40,157 nt of DNA from Candidatus Hydrogenedentota bacterium (GTDB lineage Bacteria > Hydrogenedentota > Hydrogenedentia > Hydrogenedentales > CAITNO01), in contig CAIUWO010000677.1 in the NCBI GenBank assembly GCA_903902895.1, positions 1 to 40,157 of the forward strand, written 5' to 3'. Shown piece by piece: positions 1 through 7,436 of this stretch. Position 1 is the stretch's first letter; the number at the start of each line of letters is the position of its first letter. Position numbers and translations under genes: made by a program. Below the pieces are notes generated by a model that saw only the letters and a list, made by a program, of their open reading frames with translations, did no database searches and was not told the DNA's origin.

Positions 1-1679
1 GCCAGGATGACGGTGCCGGCCTTCTTGATGTAGAGCCAGGTGCGCTCCCAGGTGTGGAGCAGGACGCCGCGCAGCACGGGCACATGGTAGGGCGGCAGTT
101 CCATCACGAAGGGGGTCTGCTCGCCGCGTATCACGAAGCGGCGCAGCGCCCAGGCGGCGGACAGCGCCACCAGCCATGAAATCGCCCAGAGCAGCAGCAT
201 CATCTGCGTGCGGCTTGCGGGGAAGAAGGCGGCGATGAGCACGGCGTAGACGGGCATCTTGGCGCCGCAGTTCATGAACGGCGCCACCAGCATCGTCACC
301 AGCCGGTCCTTCTCCTCGCGCAGCGTGCGCGTGGCCATGATGCCCGGCACGGCGCAGCCGCCCGCGCCCAGGCCGCCGGACACGATGAGCGCCAGGATGG
401 AGTTGCCCTGCATGCCAAACATGCGCAGCAGCCGGTCCAGAATGAAGGCGACCCGCGCGATGTAGCCGCTGTCCTCCAGCGCCGAGATGAACAGGAACAT
501 GAAGAAGATGAGCGGCACGAAGCCCAGCACGCCGCCCACGCCGCGCACCAGCGCGGCGTCAAACAGCGAGTGCAGCATGGGCATGCCCTGCTGCGCCGGG
601 GCCAGCAGGTCGGACAGGCGCGCGAAGGCCCAGTTGATCAGCCCCGTGGGGCTGACCCAGCCGCCAAACCACGGCAGCCACGCCCATTCGTCGGACAGTT
701 TGAACACCCAGAAGAACAGGGCCGTGACCACGCCCACCAGGATCACCGGGCCCAGCACCCGGCCGCACACCACGTTGTCGATGCGGTCGGTCAGGTCCAC
801 GCGCGACTGGACCGAGCGCGACACGCACTGCCGCACCGCGCCCGCCGCCACGCCGTAGCGGCGCTCGGCGATGATGGTGGCCGTGTCGTCGCCGTAGTGC
901 TTCTCAATCCGCGACACGGCCCCGTCCGCCGCCGCCGCGATGACCCCGCGCCGCGCGCCCGCCATCAGGCGCACCCGCGCCGCGGTCACCGGGTCCTTTT
1001 CGAGCAGCTTCACCGCCAGCCAGGCCGGCTCGAAACGCCGGTCAAGCCGCGTGTTGTCGGTGATGGCCTTGGCCAGCGCCTCAATCTCCTCATCCACCTG
1101 GTGCCCGTAGTGCAGGGCATGGGGAAGCGCGCCCAGTTTGCCGTCCAGCACGGCGGCGCAGGTTTCTATCAGCTCGTCCACCCCCCGGCCCCGGCTGCCG
1201 ACCGTGGCCACCACGGGCACACCGAGCAGCAGCGACAGCCGCGCCCGGTCTATCTGGATGCCCCGGCTTTCCGCCACGTCGGTCATGTTCAGCGCGATCA
1301 CCAGCGGCACGCGCATTTCCATAAGCTGCACCGCAAGGTACAGGTTGCGCTCCAGGTTGGACGCGTCCACCACGTCCACCACCAGCGCGGGCTCCTCGTC
1401 AATGATGAAATCGCGCGCGACGCGCTCCTCCAGCGAATAGGCCGTCAGCGAGTAGGTGCCCGGCAAATCGACCACGGGGATGCGCCGGTCGCCGTGGCGC
1501 ACCACCCCCTCCTTGTGCTCCACGGTCACGCCCGGATAATTGCCCACCTGCTGCGAGGCGCCCGTCAGCCGGTTGAACAGGCTTGTCTTGCCCGAATTGG
1601 GATTGCCCGCAATGGCGATGATTTGCCGCCGGGTGTTCGCCGCGGGCGACGCCGCCTCCGGCAGCTGCGGGACGGTCAT
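1..1679 (-). CDS. feoB: Ferrous iron transport protein B (FeoB), 3' part missing
   Basis: GTP-dependent inner-membrane Fe(II) importer. The reverse-strand reading is open from an ATG at 1679 to the window edge, about 559 codons, so the C-terminal part is outside the window. The N-terminal G domain shows G1 [13 protein letters not shown]3 DLPGTYSL and G4 NMTD within roughly the first 130 residues. This is followed by a helical spacer and then membrane segments with the FeoB-type Gate motifs (for example [17 protein letters not shown] and [12 protein letters not shown]). It overlaps feoA by ATGA, so translation is probably coupled. The ORF track lacks it only because no stop codon lies inside the window. 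Family assignment is secure. Confidence 0.97.
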   Translation of the reverse strand, partial: MTVPQLPEAASPAANTRRQIIAIAGNPNSGKTSLFNRLTGASQQVGNYPGVTVEHKEGVVRHGDRRIPVVDLPGTYSLTAYSLEERVARDFIIDEEPALVVDVVDASNLERNLYLAVQLMEMRVPLVIALNMTDVAESRGIQIDRARLSLLLGVPVVATVGSRGRGVDELIETCAAVLDGKLGALPHALHYGHQVDEEIEALAKAITDNTRLDRRFEPAWLAVKLLEKDPVTAARVRLMAGARRGVIAAAADGAVSRIEKHYGDDTATIIAERRYGVAAGAVRQCVSRSVQSRVDLTDRIDNVVCGRVLGPVILVGVVTALFFWVFKLSDEWAWLPWFGGWVSPTGLINWAFARLSDLLAPAQQGMPMLHSLFDAALVRGVGGVLGFVPLIFFMFLFISALEDSGYIARVAFILDRLLRMFGMQGNSILALIVSGGLGAGGCAVPGIMATRTLREEKDRLVTMLVAPFMNCGAKMPVYAVLIAAFFPASRTQMMLLLWAISWLVALSAAWALRRFVIRGEQTPFVMELPPYHVPVLRGVLLHTWERTWLYIKKAGTVIL

Positions 1680-1927
1680 GACTCCTCCGGTTCCACTTCG
1701 ATTTCGCGCGCCTCGTTCATGCGCAGGGCTAGCCGGTAGTTGAGTATGGCGATTTCCACGGGGTCCCCCATCGGCGCGTGCCGCTCCACCCGCACCAGCG
1801 CGCCCCGGGTGATGCCCATGTCCAGCAGCCGCTGGCGGATGCCCTTGGAACCCGTGCTGTGAATGCGCACAATGCGCGCGCTTTGACCGCTGGTCAGGTC
1901 AAACAGGGTGACTGCGGCGGTCTTCAT
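1676..1927 (-). CDS. feoA: FeoA SH3-like ferrous iron transport accessory protein
   Basis: Small cytosolic SH3-fold partner of FeoB (83 aa), the usual size for the family. The chosen start ([11 protein letters not shown]) has an upstream GGAGG at good spacing and its ATG overlaps the stop of the preceding small gene; the longer ORF in the track reads back into that gene. Family features visible are the [17 protein letters not shown] segment followed by an [19 protein letters not shown] strand, typical of FeoA. The stop overlaps the feoB start (ATGA). The order small peptide - feoA - feoB indicates one iron-uptake operon. Confidence 0.95.
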   Translation of the reverse strand: MKTAAVTLFDLTSGQSARIVRIHSTGSKGIRQRLLDMGITRGALVRVERHAPMGDPVEIAILNYRLALRMNEAREIEVEPEES

Positions 1928-2100
1928 TTTCCGTCCTCCGGCCCGGGTGGGCAACACCCTTTTGGGCTGTGGGCGGGGCAGTTTCCACAAGAGCCGCAGT
2001 CCGGTTCCGGCGCGCGCAGCGACCGAAAGACATACCGCGCCACGACCGTAGCGGCTACGGCCACCAGAAGGGCGGTGATGAGCAGCTCAACAACATTCAT
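1924..2100 (-). CDS. FeoB-associated Cys-rich small membrane protein
   Basis: A 58-aa peptide: one N-terminal membrane helix (about residues 3-24, VVELLITALLVAVAATVV) followed by a Cys-rich tail with CGSCGNCP and a later CC pair. Short one-helix proteins with a Cys cluster are commonly encoded beside feoAB and annotated as FeoB-associated Cys-rich membrane proteins; a role in binding iron or in redox sensing at FeoB is suspected but unproven. The start at 2100 is preferred because the helix begins there; an upstream in-frame ATG at 2106 is also possible. The stop overlaps the feoA start by ATGA. It is the first gene of the feo operon, about 50 nt downstream of the predicted transcription start. 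Confidence 0.8.
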   Translation of the reverse strand: MNVVELLITALLVAVAATVVARYVFRSLRAPEPDCGSCGNCPAHSPKGCCPPGPEDGK

Positions 2101-2115
2101 ATGCATGACTGTCCC

Positions 2116-2178
2116 GATTGCGTACATGCGCAATCATTGGTTCATTAGGCTAAACAAAATTATAGCGCCAATGATTGC
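2116..2178. promoter_or_regulatory. Iron-responsive operator region (inverted repeats and DtxR-like core)
   Basis: An exact 11-bp inverted repeat, GCAATCATTGG (2130-2140) and CCAATGATTGC (2168-2178), brackets the -10 box and start site. The right-hand arm lies in the -35/-10 spacer. A second, overlapping repeat GATTGCG (2116-2122) / CGCAATC (2129-2135) gives three GATTGC half-sites. Between the arms, next to the start site, is the palindrome TTAGGCTAA (2145-2153), which matches the centre of DtxR/IdeR-type operators. Control of feo by an iron-sensing DtxR- or Fur-like repressor is inferred; no such regulator gene is in the window. Confidence 0.6.
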
Positions 2179-2188
2179 CGTGTGTCAA
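2159..2188 (-). promoter_or_regulatory. Consensus sigma70-type promoter of the feo operon
   Basis: Reading on the minus strand, TTGACA (2183-2188) and TATAAT (2159-2164) are separated by 18 bp. Both hexamers match the consensus exactly. The predicted start of transcription near 2152 leaves about 50 nt before the first feo-operon start codon. Confidence 0.85.
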
Positions 2189-2273
2189 AATGAGGGGGAA
2201 AGGCCAGAAAAAACGGCAGGATTGCGGGTTTACACCGGGATTGGGGAGGCTTTCCGACAGATACATCACCCGC

Positions 2274-2579
2274 CTACCAGCCTGCATCCTCAGGGAAACA
2301 GTTGGCAAACTTCACGCTGCTACGCGGTTCGGCCATCATGTCGGCGACGGTATTGCGCCAAAGTATGTAGTGGGTGCTTTCCTTGTGCGCGGCGGGGGCT
2401 TCCGGGGTGCGGTAGGCTTCTACGAGCACAAAGTGGGTGGGGTCGGCCGTGTCCTGCATCACGTCAAAGCGGGCAATGCCGGGCTCGTTGACGCTTTGGC
2501 GGGCGTTGGCAATGGAGGCCGCGCGAAACGCGTCCACACACTCCGGCTTTACGCGCACCCGCACGTGCACGACCAGCAT
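2274..2579 (-). CDS. Antibiotic biosynthesis monooxygenase (ABM)-domain protein
   Basis: A 101-aa protein of the dimeric alpha-beta barrel (ABM, LsrG/YgiN-like) type. It begins [13 protein letters not shown], the usual first strand, and carries [25 protein letters not shown], and [12 protein letters not shown], matching the family pattern of strand - helix - His-containing segment. The start at 2579 is chosen because homologous proteins begin at this strand; the track ORF extends 82 codons into the neighbouring PilZ gene. Such proteins act on small quinone-like or signalling molecules, but the substrate cannot be read from sequence. It lies 5 nt after the PilZ gene, so the two are probably co-transcribed. 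Confidence 0.85.
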   Translation of the reverse strand: MLVVHVRVRVKPECVDAFRAASIANARQSVNEPGIARFDVMQDTADPTHFVLVEAYRTPEAPAAHKESTHYILWRNTVADMMAEPRSSVKFANCFPEDAGW

Positions 2580-2584
2580 GGCGG

Positions 2585-2953
2585 TCAGGACGCCTCGTTG
2601 TCGGGGGCGTCCAGATCGTGGTGCACGAAGTGGTTGATGGCGTCCTGATCTTCCGTCGTCAGGCGGGTGAAAAGGATGGCCACCCGGAAGTGGTCGTCGC
2701 CGCATTCGTCGGCCTCGCAGCGCACGACCACGCCCTCGGCGTCGATGCGGTGGTCGAAGGGTTTGGGCAGTTCGAGCGCGATGCCGATCTTGGTCATGAG
2801 CGGCACGGGACGGACGGTGTGGCACAGGACGCCGGCACCGCTGATGTTGTCCACATGGTTCAACAGGCCCGGACCGGCATCATCCAGAATGATGCTGACC
2901 CCGCGCCGGGACCGCGGATACCGTCTTCTGTCGTCTGCCGAGTCAGCGTGCAT
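2585..2953 (-). CDS. PilZ domain protein (possible c-di-GMP receptor)
   Basis: A 122-aa single-domain protein. It has the two signature elements of PilZ c-di-GMP binding domains: an Arg-rich RRRYPRSRR segment near residue 10-18 (RxxxR) and DNISGAG about 23 residues later (DxSxxG). The start at 2953 is favoured by GGGAG about 8 nt upstream; the track ORF begins 9 codons earlier. Single-domain PilZ proteins usually relay c-di-GMP to motility, secretion or polysaccharide machinery; the divergent neighbour at 3091 is a membrane glycosyltransferase-like gene, but a functional link is only suggested by position. Confidence 0.85.
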   Translation of the reverse strand: MHADSADDRRRYPRSRRGVSIILDDAGPGLLNHVDNISGAGVLCHTVRPVPLMTKIGIALELPKPFDHRIDAEGVVVRCEADECGDDHFRVAILFTRLTTEDQDAINHFVHHDLDAPDNEAS

Positions 2954-3090
2954 GATTGTGCTCCCATCGCGTCCAGTCAAAAACTATGCCGCCTCCGCGC
3001 GCCGCAGAACCGAACATCCCCATAATCATAACCGTAGAGGGGACTTTTTTCAATGACCCCGTCGGTGATAGGCTGGTGCCCGGGAAAACC

Positions 3091-4791
3091 ATGAACGAAC
3101 GCACCACACGCATTGTCCGGTCAATAGACACCGCGGCGCCGGTCCTGCTGGCGCTGGCCATGACCGCCTACTGCCTGGTGTTTGCGCTCCGAACAACCGC
3201 CGGGGTGCAGTGGCCCTACGAGTGGGACGCGTTTCGCGACATTGGCGCGGCGCAGACGATGCTCGACGGCCGCTATCCGGAAGACCCGATTCTGCTCGGC
3301 AAGACCCTGTGGTACAACCCCCTGACGGCGGTCTGCAACGCGGTCTTTTCGGCGGCGACCGGGGTGCCGCTGCCGCGCGCAAACGTCCTGCTCGGCCCCT
3401 GGCTGCAACTGCTGACGCCGGCGGGCTTCTTTGTGCTGGCATGGGTGCTCTTTGGCCGCTGGACGGCGGTGCTGGCGCTGGCGGCCTTCCTCTTCGGCAA
3501 GACGGGCGGCGTCTCGGCGGCGAACTGCGCCACCTATTCGCCCTGGCTGCTCGCCCTGGTGTTTGCGCAGGGATTCTTCTATCTCACGCTTGCAGGATTC
3601 ATTCTTGTCCGGCGGCGGCGTCCGGCGGGCATTGCCTGGCACGCCCTGGTGGGACTGCTGCTGGGGCTGACCTTCATGACCCACACTGCGCCCGCCATCA
3701 ACGCGGGCGGCATAATGGCCGTCATCACCGCCGCCGGGGCATGGGGCGCGGCGCGCCGCGGCGGGTTGCGCGCCGCGTGGCGCGAGGCGGCGGGGCCCTT
3801 TCTGGCGCTGCTGACCGTGGCGTTTGCCGTGAGCCTGCCCTACACCTGGTCCATCCTGCGCGACTACCATTTTCACGTGCGCAACCCGTGGCCGGGCCTC
3901 TATGCCTTGTCCTACGTGGAACTGGCCCAGCTTCCCGACCGGCTGCGGGAGGCGCTCAACTGGAAGAACCTCCTCGCTGTGGTGGGAGCCGGGGCGGTGC
4001 TGGCGCGGGCGGACTGGCGGCGCGCGTCGCTGGCGCCGTTCGCATGGCTGGCGCTGGCGGCGCTGTTCCTGGCACAGAACTACGCATCGCAGGCGCTGCT
4101 GCGCCGGGGCGTGGTCATGACGGCGCTGGTGCCGGGCCACCATGCGGCGGTCTATCTGTCCGCCGTGCGCTGGGTGTTCTTTGGCGCGGGCGCCGCGGCG
4201 CTGGGCCAATTGGCGGCGGGTCTGCTGCTGCGGGCGGCGGGGGGCCGAGGTGGCGCGGCGGGTGAGGGCGGCGGGGCAATCCTGATTAAAGGGGCCTGCT
4301 GCGCGGTCGTGCTGGCCGCGGTGGTGGCGGCGCTTTTTGCGCAGCGCCCCTACCGGGACTGGCCGGAAATGGCCATCACCCGGGACCGCGCGGGGTACGC
4401 GGCGGCCCACGAATCCAAGGCGGCCATGTATGCGTGGATACTGAAGCACACGCGGCCCGACGCGGTGTTCCTCACGGAGGACGACCCGGTGGGGCTGCAG
4501 GTGGTCATGCCGGCCGCCCGCAAACTGGCGGGGGCCATGCTGCTGTATCTGAACCCCTACGTTGACGCGGGCTCCCTGCTGGACGACCAGCGCAAAATGC
4601 TTCAGGCCATGCGCGACGGCGATGCCGGACAGTTTTACGAATGCGCCGCAAGGCGCGGGGTGACCCATTTTCTGGGCCGGGAGAAAGGGTCCGACGGCGC
4701 CCCCGCCGCGGCGCCCCGCTTCTTCCGGGAAGTCTACCGCTCGGACGGGCTGGTGGCCTGTGAGCTCGAGCCCGCCCCCGCGGGCGGCTGA
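3091..4791 (+). CDS. Multi-spanning GT-C-like membrane protein
   Basis: About 566 aa, mostly hydrophobic, with around ten to twelve predicted membrane segments and a hydrophilic C-terminal domain from about residue 455. After the first helix comes YEWDAFRDIGAAQTM and then WYNPLTAVCNAVFSA, the order (acidic residues in the first outer loop, then a Pro-containing re-entry helix) seen in GT-C glycosyltransferases of the ArnT/PMT type. Those enzymes move a sugar from a polyprenyl-phosphate carrier on the outer face of the inner membrane. The start ATG at 3091 puts a normal N-in helix first; the track ORF uses an upstream TTG and would overlap the divergent promoter region. There is no clear Shine-Dalgarno sequence. 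It converges with the 4734-7436 gene, and their 3' ends overlap by 58 bp. Substrate unknown. Confidence 0.75.
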   Translation: MNERTTRIVRSIDTAAPVLLALAMTAYCLVFALRTTAGVQWPYEWDAFRDIGAAQTMLDGRYPEDPILLGKTLWYNPLTAVCNAVFSAATGVPLPRANVLLGPWLQLLTPAGFFVLAWVLFGRWTAVLALAAFLFGKTGGVSAANCATYSPWLLALVFAQGFFYLTLAGFILVRRRRPAGIAWHALVGLLLGLTFMTHTAPAINAGGIMAVITAAGAWGAARRGGLRAAWREAAGPFLALLTVAFAVSLPYTWSILRDYHFHVRNPWPGLYALSYVELAQLPDRLREALNWKNLLAVVGAGAVLARADWRRASLAPFAWLALAALFLAQNYASQALLRRGVVMTALVPGHHAAVYLSAVRWVFFGAGAAALGQLAAGLLLRAAGGRGGAAGEGGGAILIKGACCAVVLAAVVAALFAQRPYRDWPEMAITRDRAGYAAAHESKAAMYAWILKHTRPDAVFLTEDDPVGLQVVMPAARKLAGAMLLYLNPYVDAGSLLDDQRKMLQAMRDGDAGQFYECAARRGVTHFLGREKGSDGAPAAAPRFFREVYRSDGLVACELEPAPAGG

Positions 4792-7436
4792 CCCCCGGGA
4801 CACAGCCGGTCCAGCGTCTCCAGCAGGGATGCCGGGAGCGGCGCGCCGCCCGACAGTTTGCCGTAGCTTTCCATCGCGGCGGCGCGGTCATGGCGCACAT
4901 AGAGCGCATCAATCAGGGGGTTGATCACGGCGCGGATATTCGGGTCGCCTTCGGCGATCTTCCGCAGCGCGCCGCCCGCCTCGGCATCCCGCCGCCCGTG
5001 CGACAGAATGCGCCACATCAGCAGGTTAAACTGCGGGTCCGCCGGTATTCTTTCCAGCAGGAGCCCCATCTCCGCCTCGGCTTCGTCCCATTTTCCCAGC
5101 CGCATCAGCGCTTCCACGCGCAGGCACAGCAGGTCGTCGGCCTGCGGCGTCTGTTTCAACCGTTCGGCGACAAGCGCCAGCGCGCGCCCGGCGTCGCCGC
5201 ATTCAACGTGTGCCTCCGCCAGCCTGAACGCAAGCATGGCGTCAAGGGGATCATGCGGATAGCCCTGCTCCAGCACCCGAAGCGCGTCGGAACAGCGTCC
5301 CATGCGGAGATAAGTATCGCCGAGGGCGTGATAGATGCACCCGAGCTGGACCGGGTCCAGCGCCACGGCGCGTTCCAGGTTTGGAAGGGCGTCGCCGCCG
5401 CGCCCATCGTCATAATACTGCCTGCCCAGATAGGCGTACCCCTGCGAATAGTCCGGAAAGGCTCTGATCATCCGGCCCGCGATATCCCGCAACTCGTCAA
5501 ATTGCCCGCGCTCAAGGAGGGACTGAAGCACCTGGCGCAGCACGGGAACGCGCTCGGGGGCGTTCTTGATGCGGCCAAGAGCGTGCTCGGCCAGCGGGGC
5601 AAAATCGCCCTGACCGGAAAGGCCGCGCTGCAGGAGGACGAGGTCCACCAGGTGGGCGGGAAAGCGGGCCAGCGCCTCGTCAAGAACGGCCGCGGCCAGT
5701 TCCACCCGCCCCCGCCGCGCCAGGTCCACACCAAGCCGCAGGTATCCCCCGCCCTCCTGGTCGGACCGGGTGCGCATGGCCTCCTGGAAAGCCGCGATGG
5801 CGGGGTCGGCGGGGTGGTCCGCCATGGCGCGGGCCACATCGAGCAATGCGGGCGGGGCGGTCTCAACCGTTCCCCGCGCGGCGCCCGGGGGGGATGCAAT
5901 GCGGAAAAGCTCAAGCACCCGCTCTCCGGGGAATTCAGTCCTTTCCAGAAGCACGCCGCGCGGCGCGGCGGCGGACTCGAAGCGGCCTGCCTGTCCGTGT
6001 ATGGCGTCGACCAGCACGGCCCAGCAGGATGGGTTTGCGCCGGGTTCAACGGCGGAAATGGCCCCCGCGAGAAAGACCGCCATCTCGGCCATGGCCTCCG
6101 GTTCAAGCACGGCCGTGACACTGCGGTCCTGGGACGGCAGGTTTGCCTCGAAAATGGGCTTCCAGAAGACACCCTGCACCAGTGTTATGGCCCGCACGCC
6201 GTCGGCGGCCTCAATCATTCTTCCGGCCTGTTTCCAGTCGGTGCGGGTCTGCGGCGGCAGGGCAAGCGACAGCTGCCAGGCGTAGACGGTTATCAGGAGT
6301 GCCACGCACAGGGCGCGGACGCGTCCCGGCAGCCATGCCATGAGCCCGCCAAGGAGCAGATAAAGCGCGAGCGAGGCATGGGTCAGATAGCGCGAGGCAT
6401 AGACCGGTTTCCACGCGAAGGATAGCGCCACCATCAGGGCCGGCGGGACCACGGCCCAAAGCACAAGATATCCCGTGCGCGCGACCCGCGCGGGAAGCCG
6501 TTTGAAGAGCCGCAGGACACCCCACAGCAGGGCCGCGGAAAACGCCCCGGCTATCAGGGTGTCGGCAAAGGGGTGCGCGGCGACAACGGCACGGCGCACC
6601 ACCTCCGGCGCGAAAAACCATGCGCGGCCCGAGGGGAAATAGGCCGAGGAGGACCAGTGCACCGCATCGCCCGCAATGAGATTGCGCACGATGAGCGCCA
6701 GGCCGGGCATGGTGTAGTAGTCATGCAACTCCTGCGGCTGCGGGGCGATTCCGGACATCCAGACCACCACGGGAAGCAGCAGCAGCCCCTGCGCGCCCAG
6801 CCAAAACAGCAGTGTGCGCCAACGGACACCCGGGGTGAAAAGCAGCCACAGCGCCTGAACCGGCCAGAGAAACACGGCGAAGTAGTGGCTCCACACCAGC
6901 GCGGCGTTGGCCGCGAGATTGACCGCCCACCAGCGCCGCCGTCCAGTGCGGGCGGCCCGCAGCAGGGACAGACTCGAGAGCGCGGCAAAGAGGGCCACAA
7001 AGGCGTACATGCGCGCCTCCTGCGCCTGAAACAGGTGCGCGGGCGACATCGCGGCGCACAGCGCCGCGATGAGTCCGGCGATGCGCGCCTTCCGGGGGCT
7101 GTCGGGCCAGATTTCGCGCGCAAGCAAAGCGAGCATGAGGATCAGCGCCGTTCCGGCCAGCGCGCTGAGCAGGCGCACCGCGGCGATGCCCGTTCCGAAC
7201 AGGCCTGACCAAAGGTAAAACAGCAGCGGTGCCAGCGGGGCGCCGTAGGGGTACAGGGCGCGCTGCTCAATCAGAAATTGATGCAGTCCGCGGGTGTGCA
7301 GCGCGCCGGTGCACGCATACTCCTCCAAGTCGACCGACTCCGCGCCGATCCCGGCCAGTCGCAACACCGCGCCGCCCGCCACAATCGCGGCAAGCGTCCA
7401 CGCCCAGGAGCGGCTGCTGTCCGCATCACCGTTCAT
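4734..7436 (-). CDS. GT39 (PMT_2)-like glycosyltransferase fused to C-terminal TPR domain
   Basis: A 900-aa protein. Residues about 10-430 hold roughly eleven membrane helices with GT-C features: an acidic loop ESVDLEEYACTG after helix 1, and YGAPLAPLLFYLWSGLFG, the PP/PLxY-like segment of ArnT/PMT_2 enzymes. From about residue 560 to 880 the protein is soluble and made of TPR-type helix pairs, for example AYLGRQYYDDGRGGDALPNLERAVALDP. It should act at the inner membrane, transferring a lipid-linked sugar on the periplasmic side; the TPRs probably hold a protein partner or acceptor. The ATG at 7436 overlaps the preceding stop (ATGA), which fixes the start 28 codons inside the track ORF. It is the last gene of the 13952-4734 operon. 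The donor and acceptor are unknown. Confidence 0.82.
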   Translation of the reverse strand: MNGDADSSRSWAWTLAAIVAGGAVLRLAGIGAESVDLEEYACTGALHTRGLHQFLIEQRALYPYGAPLAPLLFYLWSGLFGTGIAAVRLLSALAGTALILMLALLAREIWPDSPRKARIAGLIAALCAAMSPAHLFQAQEARMYAFVALFAALSSLSLLRAARTGRRRWWAVNLAANAALVWSHYFAVFLWPVQALWLLFTPGVRWRTLLFWLGAQGLLLLPVVVWMSGIAPQPQELHDYYTMPGLALIVRNLIAGDAVHWSSSAYFPSGRAWFFAPEVVRRAVVAAHPFADTLIAGAFSAALLWGVLRLFKRLPARVARTGYLVLWAVVPPALMVALSFAWKPVYASRYLTHASLALYLLLGGLMAWLPGRVRALCVALLITVYAWQLSLALPPQTRTDWKQAGRMIEAADGVRAITLVQGVFWKPIFEANLPSQDRSVTAVLEPEAMAEMAVFLAGAISAVEPGANPSCWAVLVDAIHGQAGRFESAAAPRGVLLERTEFPGERVLELFRIASPPGAARGTVETAPPALLDVARAMADHPADPAIAAFQEAMRTRSDQEGGGYLRLGVDLARRGRVELAAAVLDEALARFPAHLVDLVLLQRGLSGQGDFAPLAEHALGRIKNAPERVPVLRQVLQSLLERGQFDELRDIAGRMIRAFPDYSQGYAYLGRQYYDDGRGGDALPNLERAVALDPVQLGCIYHALGDTYLRMGRCSDALRVLEQGYPHDPLDAMLAFRLAEAHVECGDAGRALALVAERLKQTPQADDLLCLRVEALMRLGKWDEAEAEMGLLLERIPADPQFNLLMWRILSHGRRDAEAGGALRKIAEGDPNIRAVINPLIDALYVRHDRAAAMESYGKLSGGAPLPASLLETLDRLCPGGQPPAGAGSSSQATSPSER

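Noticed and set aside
3121-4803. Long minus-strand ORF (560 aa) opposite the 3091-4791 gene
   Set aside because: Arg/Gly/His/Pro-rich antisense shadow caused by high GC; the plus-strand frame encodes clear membrane helices.
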